From the NCBI RefSeq assembly GCF_004785645.1, contig NZ_SRPE01000009.1:1-64000 (forward strand): a stretch of 64,000 nt of DNA, read 5' to 3'. The notes beneath the pieces are model-generated. The model was not told the origin of the DNA. It ran no database searches and was given only the letters and a program-made list of their open reading frames with translations. Both the position numbers and the translations under genes were made by a program. Of the stretch, positions 26,901 through 34,650 are shown piece by piece. Positions within the stretch are counted from its first letter, which is position 1. The number at the start of each line of letters is the position of its first letter. This stretch comes from Empedobacter tilapiae (lineage in GTDB: Bacteria; Bacteroidota; Bacteroidia; Flavobacteriales; Weeksellaceae).

Positions 26901-27666
26901 TAATAATCAGAAAGAAATTGGGATGGACTATAACCGTGTTCGATTAGAGAGTTACAGTATTGGTCCATCTATTTTCAAAATAATGAATAATAATGGACGT
27001 CTAGATTTTTCTACAATATACAGTTACAAAAAAATCGAAGAGAACAAAGATCGTATTGTTGAAGATTTACCATTCATCAATAGAGATGTATTTAAAGGAC
27101 AACATTTTGGAGAAATTGGAGCTAAATATTTATTCAAAAATTATGATAACGAATCGCTGCCAAAATTAGGAATGACATTTTTAGCAAATGCAAAATGGAT
27201 TTCTAATTTAACAGACTTCGAAAGAAATCATTTTTATACAGAACTTAATCTAGGTTTTACACATAAAATTTCTGCTAATGGACGACTAACAATTGCATCA
27301 ATGTTAAAAGGAAAAGCTGTTTGGGGAAATTTTATAGAATTCTATCAAATGGCTAATTTAGGTGGAGATCAAGATTTAAGAGGATACCGCTTAGGACGTT
27401 TTACAGGAGACAAAGTTTTCTTACAAACTTCAGATCTACGATTTGATGCTTTACGTTTTAAAGCAGTTGTTCCATTGCGTTTAGGTCTATTTATAGGCGC
27501 CGATTATGGACGAGTTTGGTTAAATGGAGAAGATTCTAACAAATGGCATTCGTCAATGGGAGGTGGACTTTGGATAAATGGAGCGCAATCTATTACAGCA
27601 ACTGTGTCTTATTTTAAAGGAGAGGATCCTGGTCGAATTGTTTTCGGTTTGAACTTCGGATTTTAA
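23944..27666 (+). CDS. Outer-membrane fusion: calcineurin-type phosphoesterase, kinase-like middle region, BamA-type barrel
   Basis: 1240 residues from the ATG at 23944, chosen because it gives a lipoprotein-type signal ending YMTSC; the open frame begins earlier at a TTG. N-terminal metallophosphoesterase: IGDAGD, FLGDNVYENG, IPGNHDW, MHHPLY and VSGHDHN are the five metal-binding motifs. From about 458, MGGGHQTQSLRLV and a Lys in MRSVKKS resemble a nucleotide-binding N-lobe. DWDRHSDQWRW (621-631) and KPIPRDRDQAF (643-653) resemble the catalytic and metal-binding loops of CotH/Fam20/HipA-like kinases. The C-terminal third is an Omp85/surface-antigen beta-barrel (GGDQDLRGYRLGRF near the end). 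The phosphoesterase-barrel pairing is known in Bacteroidota; the kinase reading is mine. Confidence 0.85.
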   Translation: MKLLPTLNNKKLNYPFLALVGSCLYMTSCATQHPQYGKNIKTEKVQEVEGKKIQSIYLIGDAGDLDQPKNKQNLEILKNQLAKADSSSFLFFLGDNVYENGIVVDSTKKEYALSREKLQFQIDLAKEFKGKSLFIPGNHDWRNGVKGLKEQEKLVKKQLGNKKAFLPKDACPIDKINVNDSIGIIAIDSEWYLQDWDKHPGLNEKCDIKSREAFFEELESQLNKYQNRTTVITMHHPLYSNGTHGGQFDFKKQFYPFGEDFKIPLPVIGSFINLLRSTTGLSPQDVNNFKYREMASRIATLIENRNNVIVVSGHDHNLQYIQQNNVKQIISGSGSKKESAKAVGKNDFSYGDNGFVILDLYDNGASKANFYGFKNNGVELLLAKQITEKKKQYLAQVYDDKKMPKTKETSVYELDVTRKSDPYKFFFGRHYRRTYGQTITANTVNLNQLNGGLTPIRMGGGHQTQSLRLVNNKGEEYNMRSVKKSATQFIQQVAFKNKYVADEFEDSFTEKFLMDFYTTNHPYYPLAVANLMKPINIMHATPKLYYVPKQEALKEYNENFGDELYMIEERPMSGYQDGVFGKPTDIVSTDDMLAAIHKNKDIVVDKQAYIRARLFDMLVGDWDRHSDQWRWGIYKENNQTIYKPIPRDRDQAFPRYDGLFFHLIMKIPPLRHMQDYKDDIKNVKWFNKEPYPLDLAILQSSDIELWKKEAKYIQDNLSDDYIKESFELIPQETKQDYDQEVINKLITRKAKLEKFAEEYDKVLRRLIILKGTDENDEFVVTRLPKGKTNIKIYSGKDHTLILDENFDKKETKEIRLYGLNGKDKFKVEGKPNNAILVRVIGGIDDDMYEVKRSAKVKVYDYANGSDASESTFLTSKNFVNDYDVNTYDYKQPMYNFFTMLPNIGYNPDDGVKIGLSPTYTVNGFDRKPYSQRHNLQLSYYFATNGWDAKYKGTFTKAIGKWNLDLNAAYTSPTYSTNFFGLGNETVNNQKEIGMDYNRVRLESYSIGPSIFKIMNNNGRLDFSTIYSYKKIEENKDRIVEDLPFINRDVFKGQHFGEIGAKYLFKNYDNESLPKLGMTFLANAKWISNLTDFERNHFYTELNLGFTHKISANGRLTIASMLKGKAVWGNFIEFYQMANLGGDQDLRGYRLGRFTGDKVFLQTSDLRFDALRFKAVVPLRLGLFIGADYGRVWLNGEDSNKWHSSMGGGLWINGAQSITATVSYFKGEDPGRIVFGLNFGF

Positions 27667-27670
27667 ATAA

Positions 27671-27704
27671 AAAAATAACCTTCAATAAATTGAAGGTTAT
27701 TTTT
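27671..27704. terminator. Bidirectional terminator
   Basis: A 15-bp perfect stem (AAAAATAACCTTCAA / TTGAAGGTTATTTTT), loop TAAA. It lies directly after the large fusion gene and overlaps the stop codon and last codons of the convergent SRPBCC-fold gene. Confidence 0.93.
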
Positions 27705-28107
27705 TTTGAACATATTTTTTAATCGCTTGCATCATATTTATCCAAGTATTTTCTGAATGAAAACGTTCAAATTCATTTATAAACCCCTTTCCTTCAACTG
27801 TCAAATAAGTAAAATTTCCTGAAGGTTTCAAACTAAATGTAACCTCTATTTCGTGATTTGTATTCTCTTTTTTATAGCTATATCGTAATCTTTCGTTATT
27901 ATATATAGATGTTATAATAGCTTCATCAATCAATATTTGATTATTCTTATCAGATTCAAATTTTATAACCTCTCCTACTTTCCATTCATTGCAAGTCATT
28001 TTTACATTTTCAAAACATTCATTAAAAGCTTGCTCATCAACCAAAATTTGCCAAATATTTTCTACAGAACTATCTATTGATATATTCAGCGATACATTAT
28101 TCTCCAT
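27697..28107 (-). CDS. SRPBCC (START-like) domain protein
   Basis: 136 residues. The opening NNVSLNISIDSSVENIWQILVDEQAFNE is the usual first strand and helices of the SRPBCC/polyketide-cyclase-like fold. A beta-sheet follows, and a long C-terminal helix (NTWINMMQAIKKYVQ) closes the cavity. These are small cytoplasmic hydrophobic-ligand-binding proteins of varied function; nothing here identifies the ligand. It starts 3 bases after the stop of the upstream GAF-domain gene, so the two are co-translated. Its 3' end is embedded in the terminator hairpin. Confidence 0.8.
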   Translation of the reverse strand: MENNVSLNISIDSSVENIWQILVDEQAFNECFENVKMTCNEWKVGEVIKFESDKNNQILIDEAIITSIYNNERLRYSYKKENTNHEIEVTFSLKPSGNFTYLTVEGKGFINEFERFHSENTWINMMQAIKKYVQKK

Positions 28108-28110
28108 AAT

Positions 28111-30429
28111 TTAATCTTCTAATTTATTATATTTTTCAAGTTTTTTTCTATAATTAACGGAAACTCTAATAGCAAACAAGCCACTTATCCCTTGTAAATC
28201 ATCTATTTCTAAAAACTCAATATCATTTTTTAAAAATTTATTATTAATCAATAAATTAATATAATTTGTATATTCTTCCCTTAAAATATCTTCTGTATAA
28301 ACTATACATATTTTTTTAGGTTGATTTATCCTTTCATTTGTTCCTTTTACAAAAGCTTTACTCAACCTTTTCTTTATAATTTCATATTTCGCATTGTTAT
28401 AACCATTTACATCAAAACGTTTTTCGTCTAATTTAAACAGAATATCTAATGTTGTATTTGTTGCAAAAAGAAGAGATGCTATTTCTAGTTTTAAAGGAGT
28501 TTTTTTCTGAATTTCTTTATAAGATTGTTCCAATGTTATCATTGACTGCAATTGCCAATATCTAATCTCTCTAATATTTTGATAAGAGAACTTCTTAAAA
28601 GGAGCTATACTTCTTCCTACAAAAAGATTATAATCTATTCCATCTGTTTTGAAACGCTCGTAATAATGTGGAAATATTTCTTGCGCATCTTTCTGAAAAG
28701 CATCCAATTCACTTGATAACAATGAATTAGTCATTACAATCGATTGATCGAATTTTTTACGTTCTACATAAAACAATCCTGTTGTTGAATCTAATTTTTT
28801 CAGATATTCTTCTATTATCGACTTTTCATTATCTTTTACATACTTAGGAATCTCAGGATGAATATGAAGTGCTATATAATCAAATAATTCACTCTCAAAA
28901 TAAATTTTATCAACATTATCAATTCTATATAAGAAGTCATTCAAATCATCAATATAATTTAAAAATTTATCTTTTTTTGTTCTATTATACAATTCATTAC
29001 AAATCAATATTAGGTAATCGATTTGACTACTATAATCTTTTTTAAGACATTCATTACGTATAACTGATGAATTCCTAACATCTAATTCTCCATAAATTGG
29101 ATAAACATTTTGAAAAGAAATCTGAGATTTTTGTTTTGTATTTCCTGGATGTAACAAATGTTCGCGAGCTTTTTCTCTGAATTTCCAATCTACACTTGGA
29201 TGCAACGAAGTATATTCTGTTTGAATATAAGCATTAATTTGATTCTCAAATTCTACCGTATATCGATAAATGGATTCTTCTAGAAGTGGTGTTATTTCGC
29301 GTAAAAGATTTGCATTAATACGATTGAAAACTCCTGCTTCCTTCGAACCAATTTCCAAAATTCCAAGACAAGAGTTCCCATTTTTTAATGGATAAAGAAT
29401 TAAACTTTTTATTCCAGAATTATTCACTACTCTCAGCATTTTATCTTCTGGAAATTTCAACAAAGCTGATTCGACATTAGAAACAACATAATAATCTGAC
29501 TTTGCTATCTTATTTTGTAAATCTGCACAAGCAATATCAATCAATTTTAAACTCTTACTATCTTCTACCAATAAACTATCATTTAATTGTAAAAGATGAT
29601 TAACTTCTAATTGATTCTTATTCGAATTATAAGCAGAAAAACCAACCTCTAAATTATTAATTCTAAAAATAGATTTTAAAGCAGAAATAATATCATTTCT
29701 AACGATATTGAATGGCTCTCCATACGATAAAAGTTTAGATTTTAAGTTTGATAGCGCAATTTCAGTTGTGTTATCAAAAAATGAGACAAGATTAAATCCT
29801 TTTGCAATCCATGAACCAACAGGAATTTTTTTAAACCATAATTCCGTATTTTCATAATTATTCAATAAATCCTCAATCTCATCTTCTCTTAATTCAAACT
29901 TTTTATCAGAAGGAAAAATCTTAAAATAATCATGATTAATATCTGTTCCTAAATAAGTTTTATAACCATTTTTATTTTCTATCACCAATTGATTTGATAG
30001 ATTAAAATCTAAATTTTTATGGTAATATTTTGATAAAATAAAACAACAACAAATTTTATAAAGTGTGACATAATCAAAATTTTCATAATTAAATTTTAAT
30101 CGAGATTCCTTCTCACCAATTAGCTCTTTAAGTCTATCTGTTGCAAAAATAAATTTATTAGAAAAAGGGAATGTTATTGCTTTTAAATTATATTTTACCA
30201 AAGGTTTTGGAATAATTTTTTCAATTATTGGCTCAACATTTTTAATTAATTTCTCAAAATCCTCAAATGTTTCTACTCCTTCTATCAATTCTGGTCGTGT
30301 AACTTTTAAATATTCTAAAAAAGCATTAAATTCTCCAAAATTATATTCAGAATGTTCTAACTCTTGTATTAAAGATTCAAATGAATAAATAATTTTAATT
30401 GGCAATATATCGATAAATTGTTCTTCCAT
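28111..30429 (-). CDS. GAF-domain protein, large, of unknown function
   Basis: 772 residues, no signal peptide. A GAF-like domain lies about residues 245-395 (DYYVVSNVESALLKFPEDKML, SLILYPLKNGNSCLGILEIGS). Flanking regions are mostly helical and unlike any enzyme I know. The C-terminal segment contains KICIVYTEDILREEYTNYINLLI and EIDDLQGISGLFAIRVSVNYR, hinting at a small alpha/beta domain. It has no HisKA, HATPase or HD output motif, so it is not a classical histidine kinase. Flavobacteriia commonly carry such a protein annotated only as GAF-domain containing. Co-transcribed with the SRPBCC gene; a weak hairpin separates it from yaaA. Confidence 0.75.
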   Translation of the reverse strand: MEEQFIDILPIKIIYSFESLIQELEHSEYNFGEFNAFLEYLKVTRPELIEGVETFEDFEKLIKNVEPIIEKIIPKPLVKYNLKAITFPFSNKFIFATDRLKELIGEKESRLKFNYENFDYVTLYKICCCFILSKYYHKNLDFNLSNQLVIENKNGYKTYLGTDINHDYFKIFPSDKKFELREDEIEDLLNNYENTELWFKKIPVGSWIAKGFNLVSFFDNTTEIALSNLKSKLLSYGEPFNIVRNDIISALKSIFRINNLEVGFSAYNSNKNQLEVNHLLQLNDSLLVEDSKSLKLIDIACADLQNKIAKSDYYVVSNVESALLKFPEDKMLRVVNNSGIKSLILYPLKNGNSCLGILEIGSKEAGVFNRINANLLREITPLLEESIYRYTVEFENQINAYIQTEYTSLHPSVDWKFREKAREHLLHPGNTKQKSQISFQNVYPIYGELDVRNSSVIRNECLKKDYSSQIDYLILICNELYNRTKKDKFLNYIDDLNDFLYRIDNVDKIYFESELFDYIALHIHPEIPKYVKDNEKSIIEEYLKKLDSTTGLFYVERKKFDQSIVMTNSLLSSELDAFQKDAQEIFPHYYERFKTDGIDYNLFVGRSIAPFKKFSYQNIREIRYWQLQSMITLEQSYKEIQKKTPLKLEIASLLFATNTTLDILFKLDEKRFDVNGYNNAKYEIIKKRLSKAFVKGTNERINQPKKICIVYTEDILREEYTNYINLLINNKFLKNDIEFLEIDDLQGISGLFAIRVSVNYRKKLEKYNKLED

Positions 30430-30448
30430 ATTTATAATTAAAATAACG

Positions 30449-30473
30449 AAAGACTACTTATAAAGCAGTCTTT
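30449..30473 (-). terminator. Weak hairpin after yaaA
   Basis: A 7-bp inverted repeat (AAAGACT / AGTCTTT) with an 11-base interior, downstream of yaaA on the minus strand. The following T run is poor, so read-through into the GAF gene is likely. Confidence 0.4.
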
Positions 30474-30495
30474 ATGTTATTGATTTAATTTTTTA

Positions 30496-31251
30496 CTATC
30501 TTGTAAAAACTAATGTCTTTTCTGAAGAAAGAGTTTCATCAAAACGATAACCATCTACATCAAATGATTTTACTTGATCTAATGTTTCTACATTATTTTC
30601 TGCACAATAACGTGCCATTGCACCACGAGCATGTTTAAAATACATCATTATTTTCTTCAGCTCTCCATTTTTATAGTCCTGAAATTCGACATCAATCATT
30701 GGAGCTTTCAATATTTTCTTATCTAACACTTTTGCGTATTCGTTACTCGCTAGGTTCAAGATAAATTCTCCTTTTTTTAATTTAGAATTTAGATAAGGAG
30801 TCAAAATATCTTTCCAGAAACCATATAGATTTTTAGAGCCATTTACATCCAATTTTGAACCCATTTCTAAACGATACAACATCACCTTATCCGAAGGACG
30901 TAAAATTCCGTACAAACCAGATAACAAAAAAGTATGTTTATTAAAATAATCTAACGCTTTTTCATCTAAAGTTTCAGCATTCAAACCTCTATAAACTTCA
31001 CCTTTGAAAGCTAAAGCTGCTGAAATAGCTTGTTTCGTAGTAGGTTTAACATTCCAAACCTGATTACGCTCTACATTCATTTCAGCTATATCTTTCGAAA
31101 TTTTCATTAATTTTTCAAGATCTGTTGTACTCATTTCTTTCATAACATTCATAATATCTTGTGAATGTTCTAAGAATTGAGGTGTCGTTGCTCTCCATTT
31201 TGCATTTGTATCAAGACTCATCATTTTAGCTGGAGATAATAATATTTTCAT
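30496..31251 (-). CDS. yaaA: Peroxide stress protein YaaA
   Basis: 251 residues, the normal length. YaaA (DUF328) lowers free iron and DNA damage during peroxide stress. It is a DNA-binding protein of its own fold (family knowledge). Landmarks: MKILLSPAKMM at the start, VYRGLNAETL, LSGLYGILRPSDKVMLYRLEMGSKL, NLASNEYAKVL and FKHARGAMARYC, spread over the whole length as in homologues. It is 21 bases downstream of a YciO/YrdC-type gene in the same direction. Confidence 0.95.
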   Translation of the reverse strand: MKILLSPAKMMSLDTNAKWRATTPQFLEHSQDIMNVMKEMSTTDLEKLMKISKDIAEMNVERNQVWNVKPTTKQAISAALAFKGEVYRGLNAETLDEKALDYFNKHTFLLSGLYGILRPSDKVMLYRLEMGSKLDVNGSKNLYGFWKDILTPYLNSKLKKGEFILNLASNEYAKVLDKKILKAPMIDVEFQDYKNGELKKIMMYFKHARGAMARYCAENNVETLDQVKSFDVDGYRFDETLSSEKTLVFTR

Positions 31252-31272
31252 GTATTCTTTTCTTAAAATAAT

Positions 31273-31893
31273 TTATAAATAATCTTCAATATCTCCTTTA
31301 CCCTCACGTAACACCTCTACTCCATCTGTCATATCAACTACTGTAGATGCAATATTATCTCCATAACCACTATCAATCACAGCATCTACAAGCTTCTCCC
31401 ATTTTTCAAAAATTAATTCAGGGTCAGTTGTATATTCTACAATTTCATCTTCATCATAAATAGAAGTTGACGCAATAGGATTTCCTAGTTTTTCAACAAT
31501 CATTTGCGGAACAGCATGATCAGGTACACGAATACCTACTGTTTTTTTCCCTTTATATGCTATAGGTAAACTTCTAGAAGCATTCATAACAAAAGTAAAT
31601 GGTCCTGGTAAAGCTCTTTTCAAGATTTTAAAAGTGCTATTATCAATTGGCAAAGTGTATTGAGATAAATGGCTTAAATCATTACATACAATAGAAAATT
31701 GGGATTTCTCGAGTTTAACACCTTTTATTCTCGCCAATTTCTCCATTGCTTTGATATTTGTAATATCACATCCTAATCCATACACTGTATCAGAAGGATA
31801 AATAATCAAACCTCCATTTTTTAAAATTTTAACCACTTGATCAATTGCTTTCTCTTGTGGATTTTCAGGGTGAATTCTGATATAATCTGCCAT
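31273..31893 (-). CDS. L-threonylcarbamoyladenylate synthase-type protein (Sua5/YciO/YrdC)
   Basis: 206 residues from the ATG at 31893; an ATG 18 bases upstream is possible, but MADYIRIHPENPQ aligns with the usual YciO start. The domain binds ATP, threonine and bicarbonate to form threonylcarbamoyl-AMP for tRNA t6A in the TsaC branch. YciO is the weaker-activity branch. Visible: GGLIIYPSDTVYGLGCDI, KGVKLEKSQFSIVCNDL, GPFTFVMNAS, and GIRVPDH followed by ASTSIYDEDE. The length, with no Sua5 C-terminal domain, and the IHPENPQ start favour YciO. Operon head for yaaA. The stretch upstream (31894-32186) shows no gene. Confidence 0.88.
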   Translation of the reverse strand: MADYIRIHPENPQEKAIDQVVKILKNGGLIIYPSDTVYGLGCDITNIKAMEKLARIKGVKLEKSQFSIVCNDLSHLSQYTLPIDNSTFKILKRALPGPFTFVMNASRSLPIAYKGKKTVGIRVPDHAVPQMIVEKLGNPIASTSIYDEDEIVEYTTDPELIFEKWEKLVDAVIDSGYGDNIASTVVDMTDGVEVLREGKGDIEDYL

Positions 31894-32186
31894 TTGTAAA
31901 TCTTTATTCAAAGATACAAAATTGATAGTAGATTTCTCCTTCTAAAAATCTTAGTTTTTTATAATGCAATTGATATAACTTATTGGATTTAGATAAAAAT
32001 CTTAAGCATTTCTGATAAAAACATATTCAATTTTCTTGAATTCAAAATCAGATTAAAACTTAATCAAAACATTCATTTAAAATAAATTAATCTTTAATAT
32101 TTAAGAAAAAACAATAAGTAATTTACAAAATGTCTCTTCATATAAACAATTAGCTAATTTTAAAACAAAAATTAATACTAAAAATT

Positions 32187-33485
32187 ATGAAGAAATTTTA
32201 TTTCAATTTATTAAAGGTATCTTTTGCTTTTTCTCTATTATTATTCTCATCAAACTCGAAAGCACAAGTATATTTAATAGGAAATGGAGAAATAGCTAAA
32301 AATGTTTCAAATGAAGGTAAAGTCGTTGTATTAAATTCTAGTACAGCTAATTTCTTTTGGACACCTGAAAATGGATTACAATTATTAGGAGATATGCCTG
32401 ATAACGTTACTCATGCAGGAAACCCTTCTGTTTCTGCTGATGGAAAAACTATTGCTACTACTACAACTAATCCTAGTACAAATATCACTGAAATGGGTAT
32501 TTATGATATTGATAGTAAAAAGTGGACTTATTTAGGAAATTTAGGAGTCTCTGAAGATGGAAAATCAAGTTCTGTTTGGAATATGACACCAGATGCAAAT
32601 ATTGTTGTTGGGTCCGCAAATGCTGAAAATAAAGAAGTTCATGCTATTTATTGGGAAAAAGAAAAAGGATTAATCGATTTAGGTACCTCATTTCCTAATA
32701 GATACGCAAGAATAAATGACGTTAGTAATAATGGTGATGTTTTTGTAGGATGGCAAGATGATAATTTTGGAACTCGTACTGGATGCTTTTGGGAAAATGG
32801 TGTTCAAACTTTGATAACTAATCCTGATGGAACTTTGGTTAATGAAATATCAAGAATTTCTGGTGATGGAAAATGGATGATCGGTGCAAGTGGTTTCTAC
32901 GCAACAAGATGGAGTAAAGAAACTGGATTAATTAAAATTGAACACCCATACGCAAGTAGCTTTTTTTCAGGAGCAGCTACAATTATCAACAATGATGGAA
33001 GTGTAATTTTAGGATATTACAGAGGTCCGGGTCCAGCAATATATGGTGAAGGATTTATATGGACAGAGGATACTGGATTAGTAAATCTTAATACATATGT
33101 AAAAGATGTATTAAAATATGATGATTTAGGAATTACATTTGCACTTCCTCTAGGAATGTCTGCAGACGGAAAACAAATTGTTGGTTATGGAAAATCAAGT
33201 AGCAACAATGCTGTTTCTTTTTTAATTAGTCTACCAAAAGATGATTTATCTACAAATGAAGTAAACAAGGTTAACTTTGACATTTTTCCAAATCCAACAA
33301 CAGAGATCATAACAATTAATTCAAATGGAAAAATATCTTCATCTATTCTTTATAATACAAATGGAGAAGTAGTTTTGAGATCAAACAACAAACAAATAAA
33401 TATATCTTCTCTACCAAAAGGTATTTATATCATAAAAACAATAATCGACGGAAAAGATTACACAAAAAAGGTTATTAAAAAATAA
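32187..33485 (+). CDS. Secreted HAF-repeat-like protein with type IX sorting domain
   Basis: 432 residues. Signal peptide about 1-26 (ending NSKAQ). The body (about 27-350) repeats a propeller-like unit with phrases such as SADGKTIAT, TPDANIVVGS, SNNGDVFVGW, SGDGKWMIGA and SADGKQIVGY, each followed by a Trp/Phe strand; this resembles HAF-repeat (autotransporter-adhesin-like) proteins. The last about 75 residues are a type A T9SS C-terminal domain: NFDIFPNPTTEIITIN, ILYNTNGEVVL, and ISSLPKGIYIIKTIIDGKDYTKKVIKK. It should therefore cross the outer membrane through the Por machinery and stay surface-attached or be released. No neighbour indicates a role. Confidence 0.88.
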   Translation: MKKFYFNLLKVSFAFSLLLFSSNSKAQVYLIGNGEIAKNVSNEGKVVVLNSSTANFFWTPENGLQLLGDMPDNVTHAGNPSVSADGKTIATTTTNPSTNITEMGIYDIDSKKWTYLGNLGVSEDGKSSSVWNMTPDANIVVGSANAENKEVHAIYWEKEKGLIDLGTSFPNRYARINDVSNNGDVFVGWQDDNFGTRTGCFWENGVQTLITNPDGTLVNEISRISGDGKWMIGASGFYATRWSKETGLIKIEHPYASSFFSGAATIINNDGSVILGYYRGPGPAIYGEGFIWTEDTGLVNLNTYVKDVLKYDDLGITFALPLGMSADGKQIVGYGKSSSNNAVSFLISLPKDDLSTNEVNKVNFDIFPNPTTEIITINSNGKISSSILYNTNGEVVLRSNNKQINISSLPKGIYIIKTIIDGKDYTKKVIKK

Positions 33486-33509
33486 TCAATAAACCTCTAC
33501 TTACCAACA

Positions 33510-33539
33510 AAAAATGCTGAATAAATATTCAGCATTTTT
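33510..33539. terminator. Bidirectional terminator
   Basis: A 13-bp stem (AAAAATGCTGAAT / ATTCAGCATTTTT) with loop AAAT and a T tail, between the secreted-protein gene and the convergent argF'. Confidence 0.92.
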
Positions 33540-33560
33540 TTTATTACCTTGAAAACAATT

Positions 33561-34532
33561 TTATTTATTTTTTAAGATTTCATGAAATACTGTTTGTGCT
33601 GAGTAAATACGATTTGTAGCCTCATCAATTACAATAGAACGATCAGAATCTAACACTTCATCTGAAACAACTACGTTACGACGAACTGGTAAACAGTGCA
33701 TAAATTTTCCATTATTTGTCAAATTCATTTTGTCCATTGTTACTTCCCAATCTTTATCACCATCATTTGCTTGACCATAATTTTCATAAGAAGACCAGTT
33801 TTTTGCATAGACAAAATCAGCATCTTTCAACGCTTCATCTTGATCATAAGAAATTGTTGCTCCATCAGTAAATTTTGGATCTAATTCCAAACCTTTAGGC
33901 TGAACAACGGTAAAATCAACCCAATCAACTTTAGAAAACCATTGCGCGAAAGAATTCGGAACAGCTTGTGGCAAACGACGTGGATGCGGCGCCCAAGTCA
34001 TCACAACTTTCACTTTCTTTTCAGGTTTTGTCCCAGGCGTATAACCCGTTTTTTCTGCAATTGTAATTAAATCCGCAAAAGATTGTAAAGGATGTAATGT
34101 TGCACTTTCTAAAGACACAACAGGAACAGAAGATAACTCTTTTACTTTATTGAACATGATTTCGTTATAATCCTCATCACGATCTACTAATTTCGGAAAA
34201 GTACGAACCCCTAAAACATCACAATACGCACTCATTACCTGAATTGCTTCTTTGATATGTTCTTGCGAATCTCCGTTCATCACAGTTCCATCAGCCATTT
34301 CTAATGTCCAAGAATCTGCACCCGCATTCAAAACCCAAGCATTAGCCCCAAGATTATAGGCCGCTTTAATAGAGCTTAGACGTGTGCGTAAACTTGGATT
34401 AAAAAAAATTAAACCAACTGTTTTATTTTTACCAACTTCTTGTTGAGCAAAAGGATTTGCTTTAATTTCTAAGGCTGTTTTTAGTAATTCGTCGATGTTT
34501 TCTACATCATAAACCGAAGTAAATTGTTTCAT
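33561..34532 (-). CDS. argF': N-acyl-ornithine carbamoyltransferase (acetyl- or succinyl-ornithine)
   Basis: 323 residues. It is of the Bacteroidota/Xanthomonas type that carbamoylates N-acetyl- or N-succinyl-ornithine, the variant arginine route. Carbamoyl-phosphate loop FFNPSLRTRLS, HPLQSFADL, MTWAPHPRRLPQAVPNS and HCLPVRRN are all present and collinear with the Bacteroides fragilis enzyme as I remember it. The residue that separates the two substrates, Pro90 in the succinyl enzyme and Glu92 in the Xanthomonas acetyl enzyme, is Gln90 here (in GDSQEH). The preferred substrate is therefore open. No other arg genes are in the window, so it is a stand-alone transcript. Confidence 0.93.
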   Translation of the reverse strand: MKQFTSVYDVENIDELLKTALEIKANPFAQQEVGKNKTVGLIFFNPSLRTRLSSIKAAYNLGANAWVLNAGADSWTLEMADGTVMNGDSQEHIKEAIQVMSAYCDVLGVRTFPKLVDRDEDYNEIMFNKVKELSSVPVVSLESATLHPLQSFADLITIAEKTGYTPGTKPEKKVKVVMTWAPHPRRLPQAVPNSFAQWFSKVDWVDFTVVQPKGLELDPKFTDGATISYDQDEALKDADFVYAKNWSSYENYGQANDGDKDWEVTMDKMNLTNNGKFMHCLPVRRNVVVSDEVLDSDRSIVIDEATNRIYSAQTVFHEILKNK

Positions 34533-34565
34533 AATTGAGAAGAATCTTTTGTTTTATTTGTTTTG

Positions 34566-34573
34566 CAAAATTA
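34566..34573 (-). promoter_or_regulatory. -7 box of argF'
   Basis: The minus strand reads TAATTTTG followed by C, an exact TAnnTTTG(C) element 33 bases before the argF' start. A TTG at -33 is missing. It lies back to back with the -7 box of the divergent protease gene. Confidence 0.45.
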
Positions 34574-34607
34574 GTGGAAACAATCGAGGTTTAAAGAATT
34601 ATTTGTA

Positions 34608-34615
34608 TATTTTTG
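34608..34615 (+). promoter_or_regulatory. -7 box of the M48 protease gene
   Basis: TATTTTTG followed by C, an exact TAnnTTTG(C) element 35 bases before the start codon; no clear TTG at -33. Confidence 0.45.
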
Positions 34616-34650
34616 CGAGAATTATATACTAATCTTTTTCAAAAAATAGA

